In this document: positions 7,860 through 16,430 of the stretch, piece after piece | Position numbering within the stretch: position 1 is the stretch's first letter | How the letters are laid out: each line of letters starts with the position of its first letter | Origin: Solimicrobium silvestre | GTDB lineage: Bacteria; Pseudomonadota; Gammaproteobacteria; Burkholderiales; Burkholderiaceae_D | Assembly: GCF_002976435.1 (NCBI RefSeq) | Contig: NZ_PUGF01000003.1 | Span: 186,001 to 250,000, forward strand | DNA: 64,000 nucleotides | Direction of reading: 5' to 3' | The notes under the pieces: generated by a model | Told to the model about the DNA's origin: nothing | Database searches by the model: none | Seen by the model: the letters and a program-made list of their open reading frames with translations, nothing else | Made by a program: the position numbers and the translations under genes

Positions 7860-9079
7860 CAGAGTGCTCCTAAAGCGTCGATTACTTTCAGCCGCGTAAC
7901 ACGGCCACTTGCCATCCATGCCGCTGCGATCCCCAGCAACAGCACCACCGTTGCAATGCCAGCCGTCGCCGACCAATCCCACAACACGCGCAACGGATAA
8001 CCTTCAGTTTGTCCTGGCGGCGGTGGCATAGTGAGACGCAACGCATTGATACTCTCACCAAGCCCAGCCGCGACCAGCATGCCGAGGACAACGCCGATCA
8101 CACACAACGCCAGACCTTCCAGCACAAAGGCGCGACGCACATGCCAAGCGCTAATACCAAGGGCGCGCATCACGCCGATTTCACGTGAACGTTCCAGCAC
8201 GCTGGTCAGGATGATGGTCGTCAAGCCCAGCAGGCTGACCACGAGAATAAACAGGCCGAAGATGCGGAACAGGTTTTCATACAGTCCCAACACTTGGGTG
8301 TAGTACGGAGCAAGTTGCAGCCAGTTGCGAAGTTCCAGCTGCGGCAGCGCGGTGCTGAGGCGACGCTGCACGTCTTCGACGTCAGCCTGGTCATCCAGCA
8401 ACAAAGCCACGTACGACACACGGTCGGTGGCCAGCAATGTTTGCACCATCGGCAGCTTGGCGCGCAACAAATGCAGATCACGTTCCGGCGAGCCGGTGCT
8501 TTCGATACCCACTACTTGCATGTCGGCCGCGTTGATGGCTCCGCTAACAGTCGAGGTCAACACGGTCACGCTCTGCCCTGGCTCAACGCCGAGACGGAGC
8601 GCCAATTCGGTACCAAGTACTATGCCGTCGTCCGGTGCGGATGCGTTCAACTGTGCTCCTTTGACGATGTCATGGCTGGCGCTGAAGGCGGCACTTTCCA
8701 GCGCAGGATCAACGCCGCTGCCGCTGAAGGCTAAGGTACGCGGACCGTTAGATACCAAGCCCTGAAAAGTCAGGCCCGGCACGATGCGGCGCACCGTCGG
8801 TTCAGCATCTGCCGCTTTTTCCAACGCCGCGTACTGAACCGGCGTCATGCCGTGTTGTAACTGCTTTTCTTCGTAGGCGTCAAAGCCACCGTGGGCAGCC
8901 ACGCGCAGATGACCGAGGCCATCGTGGATGGTGGTGTGGCGCAAACCGACACGGATCGCGTTGACGTAACCGGCGAACAGCATCATCGCCACCGCCGCCG
9001 CCGCAATTGCGGCTAGCGCCAACATCGAACGACGCCGGTTGGCGACAATATTGCGCAAAGCAAGGGATAACCACATCAT
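7859..9079 (-). CDS. FtsX/LolC-type ABC transporter permease
   Basis: This 406-residue permease has the MacB/LolC layout. One N-terminal membrane helix lies at about 18-38, followed by a large periplasmic domain (about 40-270) and three C-terminal helices (about 272-300, 318-348 and 368-392). The motif SREIGVMRALG before the second C-terminal helix pair is the classic FtsX signature. Permeases of this family work with a LolD/MacB-type ATPase to extract or expel substrates from the outer leaflet of the inner membrane. The gene overlaps the ATPase gene by four bases and the LolA-like gene by three. Confidence 0.9.
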   Translation of the reverse strand: MMWLSLALRNIVANRRRSMLALAAIAAAAVAMMLFAGYVNAIRVGLRHTTIHDGLGHLRVAAHGGFDAYEEKQLQHGMTPVQYAALEKAADAEPTVRRIVPGLTFQGLVSNGPRTLAFSGSGVDPALESAAFSASHDIVKGAQLNASAPDDGIVLGTELALRLGVEPGQSVTVLTSTVSGAINAADMQVVGIESTGSPERDLHLLRAKLPMVQTLLATDRVSYVALLLDDQADVEDVQRRLSTALPQLELRNWLQLAPYYTQVLGLYENLFRIFGLFILVVSLLGLTTIILTSVLERSREIGVMRALGISAWHVRRAFVLEGLALCVIGVVLGMLVAAGLGESINALRLTMPPPPGQTEGYPLRVLWDWSATAGIATVVLLLGIAAAWMASGRVTRLKVIDALGAL

Positions 9080-9744
9080 GATAAAACTCCATTCTCAAGA
9101 CGAATAATTCGGTCTACACGGTCCAGGCAACGCTGGTCGTGGGTTGATACCAGGGCGGCCATGCCGCTTTCGCGCGCTAGTGCGGCCAGTTGATCCATCA
9201 AGCTCTCGGCATTGGCGCGGTCCAGCGCCGCCGTCGGCTCGTCGGCCAACACCACGCTAGGCTTAGCCGCCAGCGCACGTGCAACCGCGACACGCTGCTG
9301 CTGCCCGCCGGACAGTTGGGCCGGACGACGCGACGAATGCTCAGCCAAACCCATGCGGCGCAGAGCTTCGGTGGCGCACGCACGGCGCTCGGCCTTGGAC
9401 ATGCCGGTGTTCAACAGCGACAGCTCAACGTTTTCCACCGCGTTCAAACCTGGCACCAAGTGGAACTGCTGAAAGATGAAGCCGACGGTGCGGGTGCGCA
9501 GCGCATCCATCTGGGTCGGCTTGGCGCGGGTGACGTCAAACCCGTTAACCACCACGCTGCCGCCGTCCGCCTGGTCGTAGCCAGCGATAATATTGAGCAG
9601 TGTGCTTTTGCCGCTGCCGGATGGGCCGGTCAGCGCCACCAATTCGCCCGGCTGAATGGAGAAGGACACTTTGTCTAGCGCGGTGAACGCTTCCGCATCG
9701 CGCTTATAGCGCTTGGACAATTCGGTAACGTGGAGGGCAACCAT
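9076..9744 (-). CDS. LolD/MacB-type ABC transporter ATP-binding protein
   Basis: This 222-residue nucleotide-binding protein shows Walker A (GPSGSGKST) at about 39-47, the Q-loop in FIFQQFHLVPGL, the signature LSGGQQQRVAVARAL, Walker B VVLADEP, and the H-loop in VSTHD. The sequence style (LNIIAGYDQADGG, TALDRANA) is that of the LolD/MacB group that drives FtsX-type permeases. Its partner permease is encoded directly downstream with overlap. Together with the LolA-like and beta-barrel proteins it powers what looks like a dedicated export line for the cluster. Confidence 0.93.
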   Translation of the reverse strand: MVALHVTELSKRYKRDAEAFTALDKVSFSIQPGELVALTGPSGSGKSTLLNIIAGYDQADGGSVVVNGFDVTRAKPTQMDALRTRTVGFIFQQFHLVPGLNAVENVELSLLNTGMSKAERRACATEALRRMGLAEHSSRRPAQLSGGQQQRVAVARALAAKPSVVLADEPTAALDRANAESLMDQLAALARESGMAALVSTHDQRCLDRVDRIIRLENGVLS

Positions 9745-9753
9745 GACAGCCTC

Positions 9754-10179
9754 TCAGTATTTAAGGGTGATTTGAACCGGCACCGCGGTCGCGCCAGCGC
9801 TCACGATCACAGCCGCTTGCCTGAACTGCGGCGGGCCGTACTTGGCGGTGGCACCGTTCGAGAAGCCGTAACCTTCGGTGGGGATGCCCATTTCGTCACG
9901 GTCCAGCTTCTGGTTGTCGTTTTCGTCGTGGTAAGCCATTACCGCCCAGTTACCAGTCGGTACATCAGGCACGTCGACCGTCACTGAACCGGTATGGGCT
10001 GGCGCCAGCGCGCCGATCGTGCATTTTTTCAGGAAGGTGCTTTCATCGCACACGGCCACGCGCAGCTTGCCTTTACCGCTGGCGACGCCGTCGATTTTCA
10101 CTTGCAAGGTAGCGGCAGAGGCCGAAGCCGCCGATGCCACCAACGCACTCAACAGCGCCATTTTTAATATTCGTTTCAT
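9754..10179 (-). CDS. Secreted DUF2141-family protein
   Basis: This 141-residue protein has a clear signal peptide (KR, a hydrophobic core, then SAASASAA). The domain of unknown function DUF2141 follows: LQVKIDGV, GKLRVAVCD, then WAVMAYHDENDNQKLDRDEMGIPTEGYGFS and a C-terminal VQITL strand. The DENDNQKLD stretch looks like a calcium-binding loop. The ATG follows AAGGACAACATC. It is the first gene of the export operon, downstream of a CT-N12-AG box. The function of this family is unknown to me. Confidence 0.8.
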   Translation of the reverse strand: MKRILKMALLSALVASAASASAATLQVKIDGVASGKGKLRVAVCDESTFLKKCTIGALAPAHTGSVTVDVPDVPTGNWAVMAYHDENDNQKLDRDEMGIPTEGYGFSNGATAKYGPPQFRQAAVIVSAGATAVPVQITLKY

Positions 10180-10259
10180 GATGTTGTCCTTAAATTGGGG
10201 AATGGAATACGCCTTCTAGAGCGTAATGGCAATTCTAAGGAGCGAGGCTGGCGGGCGTA

Positions 10260-10290
10260 ACTAGTAAGACTAATAGGTTGACTTACTAGT
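10260..10290 (-). promoter_or_regulatory. lux/las-type box before the export operon
   Basis: ACTAGTAAGACTAATAGGT at 10260-10278 contains CT-N12-AG and agrees at 16 of 19 positions with the site at 21740 and at 15 of 19 with the luxI site. A second overlapping dyad, ACTAGTAAG ... CTTACTAGT, spans 10260-10290 with perfect 9-bp arms. The site is about 80 bases upstream of the DUF2141 start, a reasonable distance for LuxR-type activation. Confidence 0.65.
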
Positions 10291-10388
10291 GGTCGGAGAA
10301 AATTGCAATTTTGAAATGAAAAACGCCGCAACAGCGGTAATGCCGTTCAGCGAAGCACAAAATAGTTGCACGGCGATGCGTTCATTAA

Positions 10389-10515
10389 CGTCATTCCCGC
10401 GCAGGCGGGAATCCAGGAGCTCGTCAATCAACCGCTGAAGGCACTTCGTGCCACTGGATCCCCGCCTACGCGAGGATGACGTTACACAGTTTATTGGCTT
10501 AATTGAACGGCATTA
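10389..10515. repeat. REP-like palindromic element
   Basis: The stretch 10389-10481 is a long imperfect palindrome. Its arms are CGTCATTCCCGCGCAGGCGG and the matching CCCCGCCTACGCGAGGATGACG side. It is of the same kind as 57951-58042 and shares 10457-10515 with 223-280. It lies between the PanE-like gene and the export-operon promoter, where it could act as a transcript-end barrier. Together with the box upstream it fills the 364-base gap between genes. Confidence 0.75.
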
Positions 10516-10543
10516 CCGCGACAGCGGCGTAAGGGGTAAAAAT

Positions 10544-11467
10544 TCAGGCGGCGAGAGCGTGTTCGTAGACTTGCAAATGGCAAAGCGCCATCCGCAAACA
10601 AGGATGCGGCAGTCCGGCGGCGGCAGCACATTGCGCCATATCGCCGACGATGTGTTCGGCCTCGGTGCAATGACCGGCCTGCAGATCGCGCAGCATGGAA
10701 GCGGCAAATGTCGAGCCCTTTTCTGTGAAGGCGCGCATCGCCAGCTTGTGCGCCAGTGGCCGCACCGCATGCCCATTGGCCGCCGCCACCGCCTGGCATT
10801 CGGCCAAGGCATCGCGCATCAGTTGGTCACCGGGCGCGGTAGCCACGATGCCGCCGATATCGCTGCGCAGCGCGCAGGTCATGCCAGCCAGCGTGGTGAT
10901 GAAAACAAACTTCTCCCACATGTCCTGTTCGATGTCCGAACTGAGCACACTAAGGAAGTGCGCGCTCTTGAACACCTCTGCCACGGCGCTCGCGTCGATC
11001 GGTCCAGGCGCTTTTGCTTCCGGCTGTGCGCCAAAGCGAAGTTCATCGTAGCGGTTGTAGTGTTCTATGGCGCCGTCCGCCGAGCGGCCGACGCTAATAT
11101 TGCACATGCCTCCCAGCACACGTCCGCGGCCAAACGCTTGGTTCAGCCGCTCCAGATGACGCAGCCCGTTCAGCAGCGGCAGTACCAGCGTATGCGCGCC
11201 GACCGCCGGGGTGATGGCGGCAATTGCCGCCTCGAGGTCATACGATTTGCAGCTCAGGATCACCAAGTCGGCAGGCTGCTCGACCTGGGTGACAACTTGC
11301 ACCGGCATATGCACGTCGCCGCGCACACTGGTCAGCTTCAGGCCGTCACGCGCGATCCGCTGCGCGCTACCCGGCCGCAGCAAAAAGGTGACGTCACAAC
11401 CAGCCGCAGCCAGACGCGCGCCGTAATAACCACCGGTGCCGCCGACGCCCAGTATCAGGATACGCAT
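10544..11467 (-). CDS. PanE/ApbA-family 2-ketoacid (ketopantoate-type) reductase
   Basis: This reductase of about 307 residues has an N-terminal Rossmann site (ILGVGGTGGYYGARLAAAG). A middle VILSCKSYDLEAAI block follows, then a PLLNGL ... GGMCNISVGR segment typical of ketopantoate reductases, and a C-terminal helical domain with KFVFITTLAGMTCALR. I chose the ATG at 11467 rather than the upstream GTG. The housekeeping role would be ketopantoate to pantoate, a step towards CoA. Inside this cluster it more likely reduces a 2-keto acid building block, or it may support CoA and phosphopantetheine supply. It is the last gene of the biosynthetic operon. Confidence 0.8.
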   Translation of the reverse strand: MRILILGVGGTGGYYGARLAAAGCDVTFLLRPGSAQRIARDGLKLTSVRGDVHMPVQVVTQVEQPADLVILSCKSYDLEAAIAAITPAVGAHTLVLPLLNGLRHLERLNQAFGRGRVLGGMCNISVGRSADGAIEHYNRYDELRFGAQPEAKAPGPIDASAVAEVFKSAHFLSVLSSDIEQDMWEKFVFITTLAGMTCALRSDIGGIVATAPGDQLMRDALAECQAVAAANGHAVRPLAHKLAMRAFTEKGSTFAASMLRDLQAGHCTEAEHIVGDMAQCAAAAGLPHPCLRMALCHLQVYEHALAA

Positions 11468-11478
11468 GGCGTCCACGC

Positions 11479-11790
11479 TCAGGCTGCCGCGCGGGCGCCG
11501 TAGGCGGCCAGCATGTCCGTCACCAGGATACCTTCGATACGCAGGCCTTCGTAGTTGGAGGCACGAATATCGGTGTTGACGAAGTTGGCGTTCTCGAAGC
11601 GGGCATTGTCGAAGCGGATGCCCTTGAAGTTGGCATCAGCCATGCTGACTTTAGTGAACTCGGCTTTTTCCATCGACACCAGGTTAAAACTGGAACCGAC
11701 AAAACCTACATCTTCAAAGCTGCTGTTGGCCAGGTTGGCGTCTTGCACTTCCAGCTGATAGTGGCAGCGTTTCAATACGATTGCACTCAT
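11479..11790 (-). CDS. Pentapeptide-repeat protein
   Basis: This is a small 103-residue protein. Residues of about 15-85 follow the A(D/N)LXX-like pentapeptide periodicity: DANLANSSFEDVGFVGSSF, then KAEFTKVSMADANFKGIRF, then DNARFENANFVNTDI. This fold makes a right-handed square helix. The larger DNA mimics Qnr, McbG and AlbG protect gyrase, but this one is short and no target is evident. It lies between the ATP-grasp ligase and the PanE-like reductase, so a scaffold or self-protection role can be considered but is unproven. Confidence 0.85.
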   Translation of the reverse strand: MSAIVLKRCHYQLEVQDANLANSSFEDVGFVGSSFNLVSMEKAEFTKVSMADANFKGIRFDNARFENANFVNTDIRASNYEGLRIEGILVTDMLAAYGARAAA

Positions 11791-11829
11791 GATGGTATTC
11801 CTTTCAATTTAATTTAAATGGTGTGGTGA

Positions 11830-13056
11830 TCAGGCAGCTTGCATTTCCAACGCGTTGTAAAAGCGCTCGGACAAATTGCGGCGGCGTTGCTCGAAGTGAT
11901 CCATGTCGTTGGAGCTGAATACGAACAGACCGAGGAAATCGGTACAGTGCGCGGCGGCCGGTTTAAATACGCCCTGGCCGATGTCGATCTGGCGCACGTG
12001 GATCCAGTCCTCGCTGAAATCGCTTTGCTCGGCGGCACGTTGGATAAAGGCCGACTGCGCGCTACGGAAACCCATCAGTCCGACCAAGCCCTGCTGTTGC
12101 GCCGGGATCTGCAGCTGTTTGCCGTGGCCAGCTTCCAGCATCATCAGCGCGTGGTTGTAGTTGATGCCGCAGTGCTGCTCGATCATCCACACAATACCGC
12201 CACCGCCCGGACGGGCACCTACTTCGCAGAACACAATCTCTCCCGTTGGCGTGACGAAGCACTCCAGATGGGTGACGCCGTCGCGCATGCCCAACGCCGC
12301 AATCACCAGGTTAGAGAAGTCCTCCAAACGTCCTTTCAGCACCGGCTCGATAACCATGGCGCTGACGAACGGCGTGCCAGCCGCGAAATCAATATTACCC
12401 ATGCCCGGCACATAGATTGCGCTGGCGGTAAGCAACGGTACGCCATCGCGCACCAACGCATTAACGTGATACAACACGCCGTCGATAAATTCTTCCGCTT
12501 CAAATTCGGCAGTGTTTTTGCCTTCAGCATACCAAGCGTCCAATTGAGCGGCGTTGTCGATGAAGACCACATCGCGGGCACCCATGCCGTTGACTGGCTT
12601 AACCACCAACTTGCCGTACTTAGTCAGCAACGCTTCCACCTCGGCGCGGTCCGACGCGTGGCAGGCATTTGGCGTGCGCACCTTGGCCTGATCCAACACT
12701 GTCTTCATACGCATCTTGTCACGAAACAGCTCCGCTGCTTCCGGCGTCAAGCCAGGCAAACCCAGCGCATCGCGGATCTTGGCCGCCAGGCCCACTATCT
12801 GTTCGTCGAAGGTGGTGACGGCGGTGAACGGCACGCCGGTGTGCAATTCGATGGCACGCTGGATGATGGCTGGCTCGTCGCTCCAACGTACCACTTCGAT
12901 TTCGTGCTCACCTTCCAAGGCGCGCAGATCAGGGCCATTGCCGCGGTCGGCAAACAGGGTCACTTCAAATGGGAGACCGTCCAACAAGGAGCGGCCATCA
13001 ACGCCGCGGTAGGTGCGGGCTTCGCCGCGGGCCAAAATTAAAAGATGTTGGTTCAT
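11830..13056 (-). CDS. ATP-grasp ligase (carboxylate-amine ligase type)
   Basis: This 408-residue ATP-grasp enzyme has a pre-ATP-grasp region (1-105), then the lysine-bearing strand KYGKLVVKPVNGMGARDVVF and EEFIDGVLYHVNALV. The metal-binding end is THLECFVTPTGEIVFCEVGARPGGGGI. Such enzymes activate a carboxylate as acyl phosphate and join it to an amine or thiol, as in dipeptide and amino-acid ligases. In a cluster with acyl-chain synthesis genes it probably forms an amide on the product or on a precursor. The ATG follows AGGAACTCATC. The substrate cannot be read from the sequence. Confidence 0.85.
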   Translation of the reverse strand: MNQHLLILARGEARTYRGVDGRSLLDGLPFEVTLFADRGNGPDLRALEGEHEIEVVRWSDEPAIIQRAIELHTGVPFTAVTTFDEQIVGLAAKIRDALGLPGLTPEAAELFRDKMRMKTVLDQAKVRTPNACHASDRAEVEALLTKYGKLVVKPVNGMGARDVVFIDNAAQLDAWYAEGKNTAEFEAEEFIDGVLYHVNALVRDGVPLLTASAIYVPGMGNIDFAAGTPFVSAMVIEPVLKGRLEDFSNLVIAALGMRDGVTHLECFVTPTGEIVFCEVGARPGGGGIVWMIEQHCGINYNHALMMLEAGHGKQLQIPAQQQGLVGLMGFRSAQSAFIQRAAEQSDFSEDWIHVRQIDIGQGVFKPAAAHCTDFLGLFVFSSNDMDHFEQRRRNLSERFYNALEMQAA

Positions 13057-13153
13057 GATGAGTTCCTGAATGTAAAGTTAAATAAGATAAAGTTTAATTA
13101 AGTAAAATTTAATAATGCATTTTTTCAATAATTCATTTGATCAATAATTCATT

Positions 13154-13750
13154 TTAGCCTGCAACGGGGAATTGGACCCGGTTGCGCATCGCCTGTTCGG
13201 CGAGTTGCGCTGCACGCTGCCTGGCAGAAGCCGGGTAGCGATCAGAAAACACGATTGCGGCAGCCAGCGACACATAACAAGCCAGTTGCGAACTCAGCGG
13301 CCAGGAGTGTGACAACGTCATCAGCACGCCATTCAGGGCAAAGGTCACAGCCCAGGCCAGCGAGAGGTGCTGGTTGATCCTAATAAAGTTCGGATGCTGC
13401 CAGAACTCCTGCGGCACGTAACGGCGGCCTTGGCTGGCTGTGAACGGTGCACGCAGCAACACCGTAGCCAGCGCTGTAACGGCCAGTGCGGCATAACACA
13501 GCGTGCTCGCATAGTCGTTTGCCCAAGGCAGTATGCCGGTGTAGCCGTTGGCGAACAGCCCTAAGAACAGCGCCAACGCGACGATTGCTACAGGGTTCCC
13601 CTCGCGCAGAGCGCGCCATCCCAAGATCAACTGGCTTGCAATCAACAGCAACCAAACCAGCACCAAATAGCGCGGCGGCGTGAAGTGTAGCAGCAGATTG
13701 AAGGCTGCCCAGGGCAAAATTCCGATGGCGATTTTTCTAGTCAGTTCCAT
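13154..13750 (-). CDS. Membrane protein of unknown function (cluster)
   Basis: This 198-residue protein has about five hydrophobic helices (about 8-28, 28-46, 53-75, 84-100, and 130-185 in two spans). A polar loop between helices carries RRYVPQEFWQHPNFIRINQHLS. The loop FIRINQHLSLAWAVTFALNGV faintly recalls septation-type inner-membrane proteins, but I cannot name a family. The start overlaps the end of the next membrane-protein gene by ten bases, so the two are translationally coupled and likely act together. Confidence 0.6.
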   Translation of the reverse strand: MELTRKIAIGILPWAAFNLLLHFTPPRYLVLVWLLLIASQLILGWRALREGNPVAIVALALFLGLFANGYTGILPWANDYASTLCYAALAVTALATVLLRAPFTASQGRRYVPQEFWQHPNFIRINQHLSLAWAVTFALNGVLMTLSHSWPLSSQLACYVSLAAAIVFSDRYPASARQRAAQLAEQAMRNRVQFPVAG

Positions 13751-14268
13751 GTCAAACCTCCACTGCCGTCAGTGCTCAACCGAGTGCGACCCAACAGCAA
13801 CTGAGTAGCACTGGCGCCCCACAGCAAGCCGCTGGCGATGCCCGGCACGAGGCCAGTCAACAACGCGCCGCCGGTGCCAGCCAGTAGTTCCGGCTGCCAG
13901 CCCGCCACCGTGGCCAAGCCGAACTTCAACACGAAGGCCACCAAGCTACACACCAGCATCAACCAGCTGCCGGGACGTTGCAACTGTCCGCTCTGCTGGT
14001 CCCAAACATAACCGGACTGACCGGCAAATAAACCCCAGCCGGCAGCAGCACCCAGCACCAAACCCGCTGCCGCTGCGACCAAGGCGGCCGGTAACAAAGA
14101 ACCAGTGCGGGCCAGACCCATCGCGCCCAATACCGTAAATATCAGCGGCAGCAAGAACAACCGCGGCAGCGTGACACTGTTGGGCTGCGCGGCGACCAAG
14201 CCACGTTGAATCAGCAGCGCCAAGATTGCCCACACCCACAACGGGGTATGCGTCAACACGGCGTTCAT
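13741..14268 (-). CDS. Small integral membrane protein (DUF6622-like)
   Basis: This 175-residue protein begins with MNAVLTHTPLWVWAILALLIQRGL and has about five hydrophobic segments (8-24, 35-52, 58-80, 102-122, 130-158). The opening THTPLWVW block resembles the small DUF6622 group as I recall it; no function is established to my knowledge. The start overlaps the stop of the dehydratase-like gene (ATGA), and the downstream membrane-protein gene overlaps it in turn. The pair may anchor biosynthesis at the membrane or pass the product to the exporter. Confidence 0.6.
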   Translation of the reverse strand: MNAVLTHTPLWVWAILALLIQRGLVAAQPNSVTLPRLFLLPLIFTVLGAMGLARTGSLLPAALVAAAAGLVLGAAAGWGLFAGQSGYVWDQQSGQLQRPGSWLMLVCSLVAFVLKFGLATVAGWQPELLAGTGGALLTGLVPGIASGLLWGASATQLLLGRTRLSTDGSGGLTWN

Positions 14269-15116
14269 GCTGCCACCTCTGTTTGTTCGTCCTGCGGCAC
14301 GGCCAAGCCGTCCTGCATACCTTCGAAGTGAAATATGCCCTGGGAATGGACGTCGCCGTTGGCTGAGCTCAGCACAAAGCGGAAGCGGCCAGGTTTGCCG
14401 TCCGCGGCTAAATCGCGCAAGCTGCAGGTGTAATCAACACCGGGAATGACCGGACGCACGAAGCGGGCGTCGTCAATCTGCAGTTGCTTGCCGCGTACGC
14501 CCAAGCGACGTGCCGTCTGTTCCCAGACAAAGGACAACACCAGCGAGCCGGGTGCGACTGCAAAACCGGGGAAGTGTTCTTCCAACAGCGGGCAACCGGG
14601 ATTAACCTGAAAACCGTAGCGGTCGATCTGGCTGAACGGGCTGGTCAGGCGGAACAGCGGATCGTCATTCACTTGCCAGTTCAGCGGCGGCACGCTGTTC
14701 GCGTGGGCCGGGGTTCCGTCCGCCACAGCCACTACACCGGCCACGGCGGCCGCCACTTCCGCCTGCATCAACACCGGCGTCGCTTCCGCGCCCATCTTGC
14801 GCACCGTAATGCGCACCCGGGCAGTCGGGCCGAACTGACTGACGTCGCCTTCCACCAGAAATGGGCCCGTGCCTAGTTCATCCAGTTGTTGCAAATTACG
14901 GATACCGACTGGCAGCACGCGCAAGCGGCTTCCCATCACTTTCGGCAGCACGGTACGGGCGAAGCGCACGGCGAACTGATTCATACCTTCAGTCAGCAAC
15001 GCGTTCATCGGTAGGTCACGCCAGTTCGAGAAACGCTTGACGTCGATCTCGGCGCAGGCATGGTAGGGCGCAGTGTAGACAGGCAGACTGCACATGTCCA
15101 AAAAATTTAAAGCCAT
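14265..15116 (-). CDS. Double-hotdog dehydratase-like protein
   Basis: This 283-residue protein looks like two hotdog folds in tandem. The C-terminal half has the FabZ/FabA-type helix EEHFPGFAVAPGSLVL with His181, followed by FVWEQTARRL. In FabZ/FabA the catalytic Glu/Asp lies 14 residues after this His; here that position is Ser195. The N-terminal half (about 45-135) has hotdog-like strands but no obvious catalytic His. It should act on beta-hydroxyacyl chains on the cluster ACP as a 3-hydroxyacyl-ACP dehydratase, unless the Ser substitution makes it a binding or thioesterase-like variant. The start follows AGGAGAACATA. Confidence 0.65.
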   Translation of the reverse strand: MALNFLDMCSLPVYTAPYHACAEIDVKRFSNWRDLPMNALLTEGMNQFAVRFARTVLPKVMGSRLRVLPVGIRNLQQLDELGTGPFLVEGDVSQFGPTARVRITVRKMGAEATPVLMQAEVAAAVAGVVAVADGTPAHANSVPPLNWQVNDDPLFRLTSPFSQIDRYGFQVNPGCPLLEEHFPGFAVAPGSLVLSFVWEQTARRLGVRGKQLQIDDARFVRPVIPGVDYTCSLRDLAADGKPGRFRFVLSSANGDVHSQGIFHFEGMQDGLAVPQDEQTEVAA

Positions 15117-15130
15117 TATGTTCTCCTAAT

Positions 15131-15169
15131 CGTTGTGTAAATTCGTTGTGTAAATTCGTTGTATGAATT
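15131..15169. repeat. Threefold 13-bp tandem repeat in the operon spacer
   Basis: CGTTGTGTAAATT occurs twice in perfect tandem (15131-15143 and 15144-15156). A third, two-mismatch unit at 15157-15169 runs into the stop codon of the PaaK-like gene. It fills most of the spacer before the dehydratase-like gene. Confidence 0.85.
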
Positions 15170-16430
15170 AAGTACGGTAGTCGAGGATCTGGCGCTGCTT
15201 TTGGCGGCCCGACAGCACGGCCTCTTCCAGCTTCGCGCTGCGCACTTCGACCCGACCGGCGTTCTTCTCGGCCGCTTCGCGCAGCTCCGGCAACGAGGCC
15301 ACCAGTTGACGGGTCTGAACCAACTCGTCGTCAGACACGCCGTAGACGCGCAGCGTCAGCTCGTCGCGGCCGTCTTCGCCGGTGTACAGCACAACGTCGA
15401 TCAACGGATCTGCCACGCCAGTGGTTTGCGCCACGGCAGCACGCAAGCTGCGCAGTTCGACCAGGTTGCCCATGAAGTTGAAGTCCAGATTGCTACGCTC
15501 GATGTGGCGTATCCAAGCCCCCTCCTCGGTGGTTTCCAGCGTGATGCGGTCGCCCGGCATGTAGCGCACCACCGGAATCGGGTTCGATGGGTCGAGGCAG
15601 GTCAACAGCAAACGGCCGTCGGTGTCGGTCTCCAACAGGTACGCGTTCTCACGCACCTTGTGGCTGCCGCTGCCTTCGTCGCCGATGGCGACAAAGCCGA
15701 CTTCCGAAATGCCGTACAAGCTAATCACACGCACGCCGGGAAACACGCTGCGCAACAGCGCCAGCTTGGTCGAGCCCAGACGTTCGCCGGTGAAGGCGAT
15801 GCGCTTGATCGGCACCGAGATGCCGGTGCGGCGCACCGCGTGAGCCACTTGCACCAGTGTGCCTGGTGTACCGACCAGCACGTTGGTGCCGATCTGCGCC
15901 AGGAAGTTCAGCTGGCTTTCGACGCAACTTTCATCCAGCGTGCCGAGTGGAACGATGCTAGCGCCGCAGGCTTCCAGCACGCGGTTCACGCCGTGGTGAA
16001 GGATTGAAAACAGGCCGACCATGAAGCCGTTGGCTACCACATCGCCCGGCTGGAATACGCCGTTCTGGCGCAGGTTGCCAATCAATTCGCGCTGCTCGTC
16101 GGTCGGCGCAATGCCTAGACGCGGGGTGCCGGACAGCACCAGCTTGGGTTTGTTAGTGGTACCGCTGGAGCCGCCGATATAAAAGCCGACCGCGCCGTTC
16201 TGGGCAAAGGTGGCTTCGGCCAGCGCCGCGTAGGTGGTGCCGTCCATCACCGGCACCAGACGAGTGAAGTCTTCGTAGCTGTTGATTTCCGGTACGCTGT
16301 CGGCCGGCTTGCCGCTCAGCGCGTACTGGCGTTGCAATAGTGCGCGCACGGGCACCGGATCAAAACGGGTGTGAGCAGTGGTGCGGACCGCGGACGATGC
16401 CGCATTGGTCGGGGTAAGAGTTTGGTTCAT
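15168..16430 (-). CDS. PaaK-like AMP-forming acyl-CoA/acyl-ACP ligase
   Basis: This 420-residue member of the adenylate-forming superfamily is of the phenylacetate-CoA ligase (PaaK) kind. The phosphate-binding block GGSSGTTNKPK is at about 87-97, TGERLG in mid-protein, the Tyr-containing ISLYGISEVG block follows, and VRYMPGDRITLE comes towards the C-terminal domain. The chemistry expected is carboxylate + ATP to acyl-AMP, then transfer to CoA or a carrier thiol. Its start overlaps the stop of the other ligase gene (ATGA). Having two unlike ligases side by side suggests one loads the starter and the other the tail or a second acid. Confidence 0.82.
   Translation of the reverse strand: MNQTLTPTNAASSAVRTTAHTRFDPVPVRALLQRQYALSGKPADSVPEINSYEDFTRLVPVMDGTTYAALAEATFAQNGAVGFYIGGSSGTTNKPKLVLSGTPRLGIAPTDEQRELIGNLRQNGVFQPGDVVANGFMVGLFSILHHGVNRVLEACGASIVPLGTLDESCVESQLNFLAQIGTNVLVGTPGTLVQVAHAVRRTGISVPIKRIAFTGERLGSTKLALLRSVFPGVRVISLYGISEVGFVAIGDEGSGSHKVRENAYLLETDTDGRLLLTCLDPSNPIPVVRYMPGDRITLETTEEGAWIRHIERSNLDFNFMGNLVELRSLRAAVAQTTGVADPLIDVVLYTGEDGRDELTLRVYGVSDDELVQTRQLVASLPELREAAEKNAGRVEVRSAKLEEAVLSGRQKQRQILDYRT

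Noticed and set aside
15131-15169. Repeats considered as a CRISPR array
   Set aside because: Units are 13 bp in direct tandem without spacers and there are no cas genes in the window.
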